The notes under the pieces: generated by a model
Databases searched by the model: none
What the model was told of the DNA's origin: nothing
What the model saw: the letters and a program-made list of their open reading frames with translations, nothing else
In this document: positions 34,739-45,443 of the stretch, piece after piece
How the letters are laid out: every line of letters starts with the position of its first letter
Position numbering within the stretch: position 1 is the first letter of the stretch
NCBI RefSeq assembly: GCF_020889625.1
Contig: NZ_CP086381.1
Span: 186,001-250,000 of the forward strand
Source: Deinococcus radiophilus
Lineage (GTDB): Bacteria; Deinococcota; Deinococci; Deinococcales; Deinococcaceae
Direction of reading: 5' to 3'
DNA: 64,000 bases
Program-made: the position numbers and the translations under genes

Positions 34739-34828
34739 GTGACTGGGATATGAAGCCCCGTCTCAGAGGAGGTGATCAGCCTGCCAGTATGCGGGCAACC
34801 GGGACCGTCGCCCAACGGACAAACGCCC

Positions 34829-34856
34829 TGACAACATACCCTATGGGGGGTATAGA
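34829..34856 (+). promoter_or_regulatory. Promoter with CsoR/CstR-type operator
   Basis: CTGACA (34829-34834) and TATAGA (34851-34856) are spaced by exactly 17 bases, a strong promoter. The spacer and -10 hold ATACCC-TATGGG-GGGTAT (34836-34853). Its arms fit the operator class bound by CsoR/CstR-family repressors (copper or persulfide sensors). The -10 ends 8 bases before the ATG at 34865, so the transcript would be leaderless. The gene it drives is now broken. Confidence 0.75.
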
Positions 34857-34864
34857 TCGTGGGT

Positions 34865-35831
34865 ATGCCTACGTCTTTGGGTTCCCTCCGTATCATCATT
34901 GTCGGCGGTGTCGCAGGTGGCATGAGTGCGGTGACCCGGCTGCGCCGCCTGGACGAACAGGCCCAGATCACCGTGCTTGAGCGGGGTGGGTATTTCAGTT
35001 TTGCCAACTGTGGGCTAATCACCGCAGCGGAACCATTCAGGACCGCCAGAAGTTGCTGCTGCATACCGACCAGAGCCTGGAGGCTCAGTTTGAAATAGAT
35101 GTGCGCCCCTTATATGAAGTGACGGGCGTGGACCGTGAGCGGCGCACGGTGCAGTTTCGCCAGGCGCAGACCGGTGAGATGGGTGAACTGCCGTATGACC
35201 GTGAGCCTCAAACTGATTTTCGATCCCGAATCGGGCCGGATTGACGGAGTGCAGGCCGCAGGCGAGGAAAGTGCCGACAAACGTATAGAAGTTCTGGCCA
35301 CCGCCATGCATGCGGGCCTGTGTGCTCCCGATCTGGCTGATCTGCCGCTGGCCTATGCCCCGCCCTTTGGCAGTGCCAAAGACTCGGTCAAGATGCTGGT
35401 CTTACATCGCCGGGCACATCACGGACGGTGACGCGCAGACGGCGCAGTAGAGTAACTGACATCTTGCAGTTTCCAACAAACGTGTCCAGGACGGTGTTCT
35501 TGGACCGAGTGCTTACAGGCAGTTTTGCGCAATGAACGCCACTAACCTCTCAGCATTTCAAAACTGCATGGTCTCAGGTGACCTCGGCCCGGAACCCACT
35601 GCGAGGGCCAGGCTGGTGGATTTCCGCAACCCTGACGAGTTCGCCTGTTGGGCGCTGCCTGGCGCGGTTAATATCTCGCTGCCGGAGCTGCGCGGCCACC
35701 CGGACGAGCTGCGCGGCCAGGATGATCTGGTGGTGTACTGCCAGGTCGGCCAGCGTGGGTACAAGGCGGCGCGGTTGCTGACGGGCAGTGGCCTGGCCGC
35801 CCGCAATCTGGACGCTGGGTACACCATCTGA
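34865..35831 (+). pseudogene. Decayed coenzyme A disulfide reductase-rhodanese gene
   Basis: Fragments of a FAD-dependent CoA/persulfide reductase fused to rhodanese lie in different frames. The N-terminal FAD motif is IIIVGGVAGGMSAVTRLRRLD with GGYFSFANCGL, ending where the redox-Cys region begins. Then in another frame come DRQKLLLHTDQSLEAQFEIDV and VTGVDRERRTVQF. In a third are LKLIFDPESGRIDGV and ATAMHAGLCAPDLADL with YAPPFGSAKDSV. Finally at 35532-35831 an open rhodanese frame holds the active Cys in VVYCQVGQRGYKAARLL. The central NADH-binding region is missing; total length is about 970 bases against roughly 1,650 expected. The rhodanese part alone could still be translated, but has no evident start signal. 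Confidence 0.85.
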
Positions 35832-35858
35832 GCCAGCATGTACGGCTGAACCCGGCTC

Positions 35859-35877
35859 CACTTTCACGTTGAAAGTG
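35859..35877. other. parS-like partition site, copy 3
   Basis: CACTTTCACGTTGAAAGTG contains the same 17-mer as the site before parA, with the palindrome extended to 8-base arms. It lies 29 kb from parAB in the short gap between the broken rhodanese gene and copA. Identity over 17 bases is not expected by chance, which supports a shared binding protein, most likely ParB. Confidence 0.6.
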
Positions 35878-35940
35878 CAACGACAAAGCACGTCCAAAGG
35901 CCACTTCAGGACGCGCTTCGTTTGGGTTGGGAGGCTATAT

Positions 35941-38442
<2,502 letters not shown>

Positions 38443-38451
38443 GTTTCCTAT

Positions 38452-38470
38452 GGTATCCCCCTGGGGAGGG
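38452..38470. promoter_or_regulatory. CsoR-type operator before copA
   Basis: GGTATCCCCCTGGGGAGGG lies between copA and copZ and 10 bases from the copA start. Its G/C tract centre with a flanking TA step follows the CsoR operator pattern, with one weaker half. On the minus strand TTGACC (38469-38474) precedes it and could be the copA -35. Repression by the nearby CsoR is inferred. Confidence 0.55.
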
Positions 38471-38501
38471 TCAACTGTTAAATACGTCTTAATCAATGTC
38501 T

Positions 38502-38530
38502 TTGAAAGGCCCTGTACCGAGTGCTAGGCT
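38502..38530 (+). promoter_or_regulatory. copZ-csoR promoter
   Basis: TTGAAA (38502-38507) and TAGGCT (38525-38530) are separated by exactly 17 bases, and the -10 ends 6 bases before the copZ ATG. There is no ribosome site, so the transcript is probably leaderless. Confidence 0.65.
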
Positions 38531-38536
38531 CTGGGT

Positions 38537-38767
38537 ATGACCCATATCGAAAACAACCAAATGATGACCGACCTGAAGATTGAGGGCATGAGCTGTGGCC
38601 ACTGTGTGGCGGCGGTGGAAAAGGCGCTGCGCGGTGTGGAGGGCGTAGAAGCTGCCAGCGTGAATCTGGACGAAGGCACTGCTACGGTGCAGGGCAATGT
38701 AGATCTGACCACTCTGATGGCTGCCGTGGCCGAAGAAGGCTATACCGCTACCCCCAAGGAAAGCTGA
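38537..38767 (+). CDS. copZ: Copper chaperone
   Basis: A 76-residue heavy-metal-associated domain protein. The Cu(I)-binding motif is GMSCGHCVAAVEKAL (Cys at about residues 20 and 23), with the usual beta-alpha-beta fold pattern through VEAASVNLDEGTATVQGNVD. It carries copper in the cytoplasm and hands it to CopA. Eight to nine residues precede the domain. The stop is immediately followed by the csoR start, so the two are co-transcribed. Confidence 0.93.
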   Translation: MTHIENNQMMTDLKIEGMSCGHCVAAVEKALRGVEGVEAASVNLDEGTATVQGNVDLTTLMAAVAEEGYTATPKES

Positions 38768-39097
38768 GTGACCGAAGGTTCCCCCACCGGTTCCCCAGCT
38801 TCTGGGCATTGCAGCACGGATGGGCCGCTGTGCATGCCTGAGTCTGAGCGGTTGGCGGCGCGGCGACGGCTCAGCGTGGCGCAGGGCCATCTCCAGAGCA
38901 TCGTGAAGATGCTGGACAACCCCGAGGTTTACTGCGTGGATGTGCTGCGCCAGATCAAAGCTGTGCAGGGTGCGCTGGACGGTGCAGGCCGTGTGGTGTT
39001 GCGCGGACACCTCCAGAGTCATGTGGCGACTGCCGCTGAGCGGGGTGATACAGAGCAAATCGTTGAGGAGCTGATGCACGCTCTCAAGTACCGCTGA
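38768..39097 (+). CDS. csoR: CsoR-family metal-sensing repressor, Cys-His-His type
   Basis: A 109-residue all-helical DUF156/CsoR-family repressor. After a 20-residue Ser/Gly/Pro-rich leader come RRRLSVAQGHLQSIVKMLDNPEVYCVDVLRQIKAVQGAL and LRGHLQSHVATA. The three canonical metal ligands read Cys (in YCVDV), His (in GHLQ) and His (in SHVA), so the last Cys of the usual C-H-C set is His. Thermus thermophilus CsoR is known to have this C-H-H set and to respond to copper and other metals. The start is a GTG directly after the copZ stop. It probably represses copA and copZ, and perhaps the broken gene at 34865. Confidence 0.9.
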   Translation: MTEGSPTGSPASGHCSTDGPLCMPESERLAARRRLSVAQGHLQSIVKMLDNPEVYCVDVLRQIKAVQGALDGAGRVVLRGHLQSHVATAAERGDTEQIVEELMHALKYR

Positions 39098-39125
39098 CCT
39101 GATAGACGATCTGGTTCTTCCCGAT

Positions 39126-39163
39126 CCCTCTGTGGCCTAAGCTGCCAAAAGAGGGGTTTTTTT
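39126..39163 (+). terminator. copZ-csoR terminator
   Basis: Stem CCCTCT / AGAGGG with an inner TGGC / GCCA pairing, followed by seven T residues at 39157-39163. A classic intrinsic terminator 29 bases past the csoR stop. Confidence 0.8.
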
Positions 39164-39178
39164 ACGTTTGCAGCGAAG

Positions 39179-39206
39179 TTTACAGGCTTCTTAAAGGTCT
39201 TATCAT
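39179..39206 (+). promoter_or_regulatory. Possible katE promoter
   Basis: TTTACA (39179-39184) and TATCAT (39201-39206) are spaced by 16 bases in the 293-base gap between csoR and the large catalase. This would give a leader of about 180 bases. A second pair, TTGATT and TATGTC near 39262-39290, with 17-base spacing, is also possible. Nothing else was recognised in this gap. Confidence 0.35.
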
Positions 39207-39390
39207 GCGCTGCCTGACCAGACAGTTAGGGTAAAAAGTGAGTCCACAGATCTCGGTCAGGTTGATTGGGGAGGAACGTGGATCTATGTCCATGTAACTT
39301 GCCAGATTCAGCTTTGCCCCATTCATCACCGGAATTCATTTGTCCAAGCCTCTCCCGTCTGGTGTCCTGCCAGAGAATGGAGTTTTAGCC

Positions 39391-41562
39391 GTGAGCCACG
39401 ATAAACCCGATGCGAAGACCGCCCCTAGCAATCCCAAAGTCCAGGACCTGTCTTCAGACACTGCTCCCCGTTCCGAACAAGACCGCCTGACCGATAACTT
39501 TGGTCATGCGATCAGTGACGACAACAACTCGCTGAGGGCCGGGGTACGGGGGCCGACCTTGTTGGAAGACCATCTGGTCCGTGAAAAGCTACATCATTTT
39601 GACCATGAGCGTATCCCGGAGCGCATTGTTCATGCCCGCGGTGCAGCAGCGCACGGTTACTTTGAGCTGACCGACTCGCTGGCTGAATACACAACAGCTC
39701 AGGTGCTGACCGAAGTCGGCAAGAAAACACCTGTGTTTACCCGCTTTTCTACTGTGCCAGGCTCACGTGGTTCAGCAGATACCCCACGTAGCATTCGTGG
39801 CTTTGCAGTGCGCTTCTATACCGATGAAGGCAACTGGGACATTGTGGGTAACAACGTGCCGGTGTTCTTTATTCAGGACGCGATCAAGTTTCCTGATCTG
39901 GTCCATGCCCTGCGTCCTGAGCCACACAATGAGATCCCACAGGCCGCCAGCGCCCATGACACGTTCTGGGACTTTATTTCTCTGACTTCCGAAGCCATTC
40001 ACACGATCATGTGGGAGATGTCGGACCGGGCGCTGCCACGTTACTTCGACACGATGCAGGGCTTTGGGGTGCATACCTTCCGCCTGATCAATGCGGAGGG
40101 TAAGAGCACCTTCGTGAAGTACCACTGGCAGCCGGTGAATGGGGTACATTCGCTGGTCTGGGACGAATCGCAGAAGATTGCGGGCAAAGACCCTGATTTT
40201 CAGCGCCGCGCCATGTGGGAAACTATTGATGGGGGCGGAACATACGAATGGGATTTCGGAGTGCAGCTGTTTACAGAGGCGCAGGCCAGCGAATGGGATT
40301 TTGACATCCTGGACCCCAGCAAGATCATTCCTGAAGACTTGGTTCCGGTGCGGACCATTGGCCGCATGGTGCTGAACCGCAATCCTGACAATTTCTTTGC
40401 CGAAACTGAGCAGGTGGGCTACAAGCCGACCAATCTGGTTCCTGGGATGGACTTTACCAACGACCCACTGATGCAGGGTCGGCTGTTCTCTTACCTGGAC
40501 ACCCAATTGATCCGCCTGGGAAGCCCCAACTGGCAGTACCTGCCGATCAACCGTCCTCTCAATCAGGTCGCCAACAACCAGCGTGACGGCTACATGCGCC
40601 ATACCATCAATCCTGGGCGTGTAGCTTATCGCCCGGCTTCGCTGGACGGAGGCTCACCTCTGGAAGTGCCCCGTGACCAGGGGGGGTTCGTGAGTTACCC
40701 GGAGCCGGTCAGTGGCGAAAAACTGCGTGTCCGCGCCGAGAGCTTTGCAGATCACTTTGGGCAGGCGCGTCTGTTCTGGAACTCCATGACTCCCATTGAG
40801 CGCGAACATATCTGCAAGGCTTTCCAGTTTGAGCTCAGCAAGGTGGAAACCCGTGAAGTGCGCGTGCGGATGCTGGATTTGTTAGAACAGGTGCACCCAC
40901 TGTTGGCTTCACAGGTGGCTGTGGCTTTGGGTGAAGCACCCCGTGCCGAACAGGTTGCCAAGCCTGGAGGAACTGCCGATAGCGCCGAAGAAATGGAATT
41001 GCTTGCTACTGCCGAGGCTCAGCCAAGTGCATCGGGTGGGCTGACCAAAGCCAAGAATCTGAGTATGGAGGAGCAGCCACCTAAGGGCATCCGTAACCGC
41101 CAGGTGGCGATTCTGGCCGCGGATGGTGTCGACACTGACCAGGTAAAAGCAATCATGCAGGCCCTCAAAGCCGAAGGCGCCAAGGGACATGTACTTGGGC
41201 AGCATCTCGGTGACTTGGGCGGCGTAGAAGCCAAGAAGACGCTGGGCAACTCACATATGGTGCTGTTTGACGCCGTCATCGTCCCTGGCGGTGCTGAGCA
41301 CGTCCAGGCGCTGATGGAAGACGGCGATGCGCAGGCCTACCTGCTCGAAGCCTACAAGCACGCCAAGCCCATCGCTGCATATGGCGAGGCACAGGCACTG
41401 CTGGCCGACTCGGATCTGGCCCGGATCACGGGTCAGGATCTCGGGGAGATGCAAGACCTGGGCATCTTGAGTGCCGAACAACCTGATCTGGCCCAGTTTG
41501 TGCAAACCTTGGCGCAGCACCGCTTCTGGGGCCGTCCCAAGGTGAGCCGCATCAGTAACTGA
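39391..41562 (+). CDS. katE: Large-subunit catalase (HPII-like)
   Basis: A 723-residue clade-2 catalase. The distal His block is RIPERIVHARGAAAHGYF, followed by FSTVPGSRGSADTPRSIRGFAVRFYTDEGNWDIVGNN. The haem-Tyr block is GRLFSYLDTQLIRLG. After about residue 560 comes the extra C-terminal flavodoxin/DJ-1-like domain that marks large-subunit enzymes (QVAILAADGVDTDQVKAIMQAL, VIVPGGAEHVQALM). The start is the GTG with GGAG 9 bases upstream; the frame is open earlier from a TTG with no ribosome site. A hairpin follows at 41613. Such enzymes are often induced in stationary phase or stress. Confidence 0.94.
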   Translation: MSHDKPDAKTAPSNPKVQDLSSDTAPRSEQDRLTDNFGHAISDDNNSLRAGVRGPTLLEDHLVREKLHHFDHERIPERIVHARGAAAHGYFELTDSLAEYTTAQVLTEVGKKTPVFTRFSTVPGSRGSADTPRSIRGFAVRFYTDEGNWDIVGNNVPVFFIQDAIKFPDLVHALRPEPHNEIPQAASAHDTFWDFISLTSEAIHTIMWEMSDRALPRYFDTMQGFGVHTFRLINAEGKSTFVKYHWQPVNGVHSLVWDESQKIAGKDPDFQRRAMWETIDGGGTYEWDFGVQLFTEAQASEWDFDILDPSKIIPEDLVPVRTIGRMVLNRNPDNFFAETEQVGYKPTNLVPGMDFTNDPLMQGRLFSYLDTQLIRLGSPNWQYLPINRPLNQVANNQRDGYMRHTINPGRVAYRPASLDGGSPLEVPRDQGGFVSYPEPVSGEKLRVRAESFADHFGQARLFWNSMTPIEREHICKAFQFELSKVETREVRVRMLDLLEQVHPLLASQVAVALGEAPRAEQVAKPGGTADSAEEMELLATAEAQPSASGGLTKAKNLSMEEQPPKGIRNRQVAILAADGVDTDQVKAIMQALKAEGAKGHVLGQHLGDLGGVEAKKTLGNSHMVLFDAVIVPGGAEHVQALMEDGDAQAYLLEAYKHAKPIAAYGEAQALLADSDLARITGQDLGEMQDLGILSAEQPDLAQFVQTLAQHRFWGRPKVSRISN

Positions 41563-41612
41563 GGCGTCTTCGAAAAGTGGATAGCCACTTGCGCGAAAAC
41601 CTGCAGTGATCC

Positions 41613-41652
41613 ATCAAGTCCCACCGGGAAAGTCCTCCTGGTGGGACTTGAT
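41613..41652 (+). terminator. katE terminator hairpin
   Basis: A perfect 13-bp stem (ATCAAGTCCCACC / GGTGGGACTTGAT) with a 14-base loop, 50 bases past the katE stop. It lacks a strict T run (AATTGCTTTG follows). Confidence 0.6.
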
Positions 41653-41682
41653 AATTGCTTTGACCTGAACAGGCGATAAACA

Positions 41683-41716
41683 AAGAGCCCAAGGGACGCA
41701 ATGTCCTTGGGCTCTT
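41683..41716 (-). terminator. wbpA terminator
   Basis: A perfect 12-bp stem (AAGAGCCCAAGG / CCTTGGGCTCTT) with a 10-base loop. On the minus strand it is followed by TGTTTATC, a reasonable intrinsic terminator for the dehydrogenase gene that ends at 41737. Confidence 0.7.
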
Positions 41717-41736
41717 GCGTTGCTGGATGCGTGGCT

Positions 41737-43062
41737 TTACAGCATGACCACTTTTTCACGCTTCAGCTCTGGGGTCAGCTGCTTGGTGGCGTTACGAGTA
41801 TCCAACACCCTAGGGGCCAAGCGCAGCACCCGCTCATAGTCCACGTCGCTGTGTTGAGTGGTGATGATGACCAGGTCGGAGTTCTGCAGTCGCTCATCCG
41901 TCAGGTCCACGCCCTGGGCTTCCACACCATGTTCCCGAATTTCCGGTGTCCAGGTGTCGTGGAAGCTGACATCTGCTCCGGCTTCCTGAAGTAGACGGTA
42001 GATGTGGATCGCGGGCGATTCACGGTAGTCGTCCAGATCGCTCTTGTATGCCATACCCAGCAGTAGCACCCGGCTGCCATTAAGAGGTTTGCGGTCCATG
42101 TTCAGTACGCGGCTGGCCTTGTCGACCACAAATTCAGGCATCTTGCGGTTGACTTCGCCTGCCAGTGCGATGAAATGGGTCTGGAAGTTGTGCTCGCGGG
42201 CTTTCCATTCCAGGTAATGCGGATCCAGGGGAATACAGTGTCCACCCACGCCAGGACCGGGGTAAAAGGGCATGATCCCAAACGGTTTGGTAAAGGCTGC
42301 GTCCAAGACCTCCCAGACATCCAAGTCCATGCGGTCACACAGCAGCGCGATTTCGTTGGCCAGCGCAATGTTGACAGCCCGGAAAGTATTCTCGTAGACC
42401 TTGACCAGCTCGGCGGCCTTGGCACTGCTCACAGGCACGATATGTTCAATGGCCTGCTTATAGAAAGTGACGGCTACATCCAGACTGACTGGATCGTTGC
42501 CCCCGACCACCTTGTTGGTGTTCTTGGTGGTATAGCGCTTATTGCCGGGATCAACGCGCTCGGGCGAATGCGCCAGGAAGAAGTCCTCGCCTGCTTTCAG
42601 CCCACCCGCTTCAAGGATGGGACGCATCACTTCTTCAGTGGTCCCAGGATAAGTGGTGCTTTCCAGGCTGACCAGTTGGCCGGGTCGCAGACGACGGGCG
42701 ATGTCCTCGGTCACTCCTTTGACATAGCTGAGATCAGGAGAGAGGTTCTGGTCAAGCGGCGTAGGCACGCAGATCACAATGACGTCCATTTCGCCCAGGC
42801 GGTCTAGGTCGGTGGTGGCGTCAACCAGACCACGCTCAACCACATCCCTGAGATCCTCATCCCGCACGTCGCTGATGTAGTTCTCGCCTGCCGCGACCTG
42901 AGCCGCACGTTCAGGATTACGGTCAAACCCAGTGACCTTGAAACCTACTTTGGCCTTCTCTACCAGAAATGGCAGGCCAACATATCCCAGTCCCACGACA
43001 CCGATACGGGCAGTTCTGTCCTGGATCTTGGCCTTCAATTGATTGTCGGAACTTTGCACCAT
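41737..43062 (-). CDS. wbpA: UDP-N-acetylglucosamine 6-dehydrogenase, WbpA-like
   Basis: A 441-residue UDP-sugar dehydrogenase that oxidises UDP-GlcNAc to UDP-GlcNAcA, the first step toward UDP-ManNAc3NAcA. The NAD motif is RIGVVGLGYVGLP (residues about 20), with VICVPTPLD and ESTTYPGTTEEV. The catalytic Cys is in GPGVGGHCIPLDP, and the C-terminal UDP-binding domain starts near LLGMAYKSDLDDYRESPA. The ATG at 43062 is preceded by TAGGAT 8 bases upstream and could be leaderless; a GTG one codon earlier is also possible. It lies 17 kb beyond the rest of its pathway. WecC-type (UDP-ManNAc dehydrogenase) is the alternative. Confidence 0.88.
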   Translation of the reverse strand: MVQSSDNQLKAKIQDRTARIGVVGLGYVGLPFLVEKAKVGFKVTGFDRNPERAAQVAAGENYISDVRDEDLRDVVERGLVDATTDLDRLGEMDVIVICVPTPLDQNLSPDLSYVKGVTEDIARRLRPGQLVSLESTTYPGTTEEVMRPILEAGGLKAGEDFFLAHSPERVDPGNKRYTTKNTNKVVGGNDPVSLDVAVTFYKQAIEHIVPVSSAKAAELVKVYENTFRAVNIALANEIALLCDRMDLDVWEVLDAAFTKPFGIMPFYPGPGVGGHCIPLDPHYLEWKAREHNFQTHFIALAGEVNRKMPEFVVDKASRVLNMDRKPLNGSRVLLLGMAYKSDLDDYRESPAIHIYRLLQEAGADVSFHDTWTPEIREHGVEAQGVDLTDERLQNSDLVIITTQHSDVDYERVLRLAPRVLDTRNATKQLTPELKREKVVML

Positions 43063-43297
43063 CACAATCTATCCTAAAGGCTGTGGCTCTTGAGCTGTGT
43101 CTACCTTTTGGGTAGATCGTAGGGCGGGTTTCGCACATTTGGCAAAGCTTCATCAGAGGTCTTGTGAAGACAGATTATCAGCCTTGGCGAACTGGTGGTG
43201 GGCACTATCTACCGCAGGGCGAATGGGCATCCATTTCTCTCACATAGCATTGCCCCCAGGCACTGCATCACCCGATTGAGGCTGCCATTGGACTTTG

Positions 43298-43933
43298 CTA
43301 CTTGTTCTCTGGGCCGTCACCGGTAAATTTGGGCATGGTGACCTCCCCCTGGGCGCTGATCCCCTCGCGGTGGACTACTTTTTTCAGAGTGAGCAGGAGG
43401 ATCCGGAAGTCTAGGGCCAGGTTTTGATGATCCACATACCACACGTCGTATTCGAACTTTTGCGCCCAGCTGATGGCATTACGTCCATTGACCTGTGCCC
43501 AACCAGTGATGCCAGGTCTAACCTCGTGGCGACGGGCCTGCCGGGGTGAATAGAGCGGCAAATAATCCAGCAGTAATGGTCGGGGGCCTACCAGGCTCAT
43601 ATCCCCCTTGAGAACATTCAACAGGCTCGGTAGCTCATCCAGGCTGGTGGCCCGCAGCAGCCGGCCAAAGGTAGGGAGACGCTCCGCATCACTCAGCAGC
43701 TGGCCATCTGGTCCTCTGGCGTCGGTCATGGTGCGAAATTTGTACAGATAAAATGGCCGCCCACGCAGACCAGGTCGTTGTTGCCGGAAAAGCACAGGAC
43801 TTCCCAGTTGCTTACGGACCAGTGCGGCCACCACGGTCAGCAGCGGTGCGAAGATCACCAGTCCCACCGCTGAAACCACCACATCTATCACTCGTTTGAG
43901 TGTCCGTTGTACAACCCTTTGAGCCCATGACAT
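43298..43933 (-). CDS. Initiating phosphoglycosyl transferase, PglC-like
   Basis: A 211-residue monotopic phosphoglycosyl transferase that moves a phospho-sugar from a UDP-sugar to undecaprenyl phosphate, starting each repeat unit. One N-terminal re-entrant membrane helix (RVIDVVVSAVGLVIFAPLLTVVAALV) is followed by VLFRQQRPGLRGRPFYLYKFRTM. The catalytic Asp-Glu pair is in TSLDELPSLLNVLKGDMSLVGPRP, then YSPRQARRHEVRPGITGWAQVNGRN. The short length and lack of extra helices match PglC rather than WbaP. TATGAT lies 8 bases upstream. It is alone on the minus strand, 235 bases from wbpA. Confidence 0.9.
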   Translation of the reverse strand: MSWAQRVVQRTLKRVIDVVVSAVGLVIFAPLLTVVAALVRKQLGSPVLFRQQRPGLRGRPFYLYKFRTMTDARGPDGQLLSDAERLPTFGRLLRATSLDELPSLLNVLKGDMSLVGPRPLLLDYLPLYSPRQARRHEVRPGITGWAQVNGRNAISWAQKFEYDVWYVDHQNLALDFRILLLTLKKVVHREGISAQGEVTMPKFTGDGPENK

Positions 43934-43941
43934 CGTTATTC

Positions 43942-43947
43942 ATCATA
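43942..43947 (-). promoter_or_regulatory. -10 box for the phosphoglycosyl transferase gene
   Basis: On the minus strand TATGAT lies 8 bases before the ATG at 43933, with no ribosome site between. A leaderless start is likely. No clear -35. Confidence 0.45.
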
Positions 43948-44227
43948 CCAAGTCTGTTTGTGGGGCTTGGGAGTCGAGCGCAAAGTGGTTCTCAGCGGTC
44001 ATCCGGAAAATGGGTATGAGGACCAAGCCAGTCTATGGCTCTTCGCTCTCCTACGGAGCTGTGCCCGTCTGCTCGCCTAGAACCTGCGCAGGTACGCTCG
44101 CCTCCGCGATTTTCCGAGGCCGCCTCTAAAGTAAGAGGAAGGAAAACCATAATCAATCCCAGAAGATGGGAATATGCGTAAAGGACCGCATAGACGTGTC
44201 CCAGAAAGAGAGTATGCTGACGATGTG

Positions 44228-45433
44228 ATGAGCAAGGCGAGTGTCAGCGCACCCCCACAAGTGGCTAAACCGGCCTGGCCCTCCTGGCCTGTTTTTCCGG
44301 AGGATGAACGTCAGGCCGTAATGGATGTGCTGGTGTCGGGCCGCGTGAACTACTGGACTGGCAACGAAGCCCGTGAATTTGAGCGTGAATACGCTGAATA
44401 TCTGGGAGTGCCGCACGCCATTGCCCTGCACAACGGTACGTTGGCGCTGGAGCTGGCGCTGCAAGCTTTTGGTATCGATTCTGGAGAAGTGATCACCACT
44501 TCGCGGACCTTTATCGCGTCCGCAAGTGCAGCTGTGATGCGCGGGTGTGTCCCAGTGATTGCGGACGTAGACCGGGACAGCCAGAACGTTACCGCCGAAA
44601 CCATCCGCCCGCTGATTAATGAGCGGACCCGTGCCATCATCCCGGTGCATCTGGCGGGCTGGCCCTGCGACATGGACTCGATCATGGCGCTGGCCGAAGA
44701 ACATGGTCTGATCGTGATTGAGGACTGTGCCCAGGCGCACGGTGCCTTTTACAAGGGCCGCCCGGTAGGCAGCATTGGGCACGCGGGGGCCTTTTCCTTT
44801 TGTCAGGACAAGATCATGACCACTGGTGGTGAGGGTGGTTTGCTGGCCCTCAAGGATGAAGAGGTCTGGAAGCGGGCCTGGGCTTTTAAGGACCACGGCA
44901 AAAGCTACGACGCCGTGTACAACCGCGAACACCCTCCTGGCTTTCGCTGGTTGCACGAATCGTTTGGAACCAACTGGCGGATGTTGGAAGTCCAGGCGGC
45001 CATTGGACGTCTCCAACTCCGTAAGCTGCCGGAGTGGATTCGGCAGCGCCAAGCCCACGCAGCAGTGCTGAACCGCCGCCTGGCCGAGTTTCCCAGTATC
45101 CGTCTGACCTTGCCCCCACAGGACGTGCAGCACGCCTACTACAAGTACTACGTTTTTGTCGAGCAACCGGCACTGAAAGGCGGCTGGGACCGCGACCGGA
45201 TCATGACGGAAATCGCAGCGCAGGGCGTGCCGGCCTTCAGCGGGTCGTGCTCCGAGATTTATCTTGAAAAGGCTTTTACCGACGCAGGGTATGGCCCCCA
45301 AGAGCGGCTACCAGTGGCTCAGGAACTGGGTGAAACCTCACTGATGTTCCTGGTGCACCCCACACTCAGCGAAGCGGATATGGAAGCAATGGCTGACGTG
45401 ATTTGCAGTGTGGTGAAGGAAGCGACTCGCTAA
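44228..45433 (+). CDS. Sugar 4-aminotransferase, DegT/DnrJ/EryC1 family
   Basis: A 401-residue PLP enzyme that would aminate the 4-keto sugar made by the following dehydratase. The signatures are ALHNGTLALELALQAF, the TTSRTFIASASA phosphate-site region, VIEDCAQAHGAFY, and the Schiff-base Lys in FSFCQDKIMTTGGEGG. The start ATG (MSKASVS) has TATGCT 9 bases upstream; the frame is open 18 codons earlier but without signals. The 10-base gap to the dehydratase gene suggests one transcript. It is a different subgroup from the 3-aminotransferase at 16901. Confidence 0.85.
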   Translation: MSKASVSAPPQVAKPAWPSWPVFPEDERQAVMDVLVSGRVNYWTGNEAREFEREYAEYLGVPHAIALHNGTLALELALQAFGIDSGEVITTSRTFIASASAAVMRGCVPVIADVDRDSQNVTAETIRPLINERTRAIIPVHLAGWPCDMDSIMALAEEHGLIVIEDCAQAHGAFYKGRPVGSIGHAGAFSFCQDKIMTTGGEGGLLALKDEEVWKRAWAFKDHGKSYDAVYNREHPPGFRWLHESFGTNWRMLEVQAAIGRLQLRKLPEWIRQRQAHAAVLNRRLAEFPSIRLTLPPQDVQHAYYKYYVFVEQPALKGGWDRDRIMTEIAAQGVPAFSGSCSEIYLEKAFTDAGYGPQERLPVAQELGETSLMFLVHPTLSEADMEAMADVICSVVKEATR

Positions 45434-45443
45434 CCCAGGATTC

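Noticed and set aside
35532..35831. Free-standing rhodanese gene
   Set aside because: It has no ribosome site or promoter of its own and aligns as the C-terminal part of the decayed fusion; kept inside the pseudogene entry, though translation is possible.
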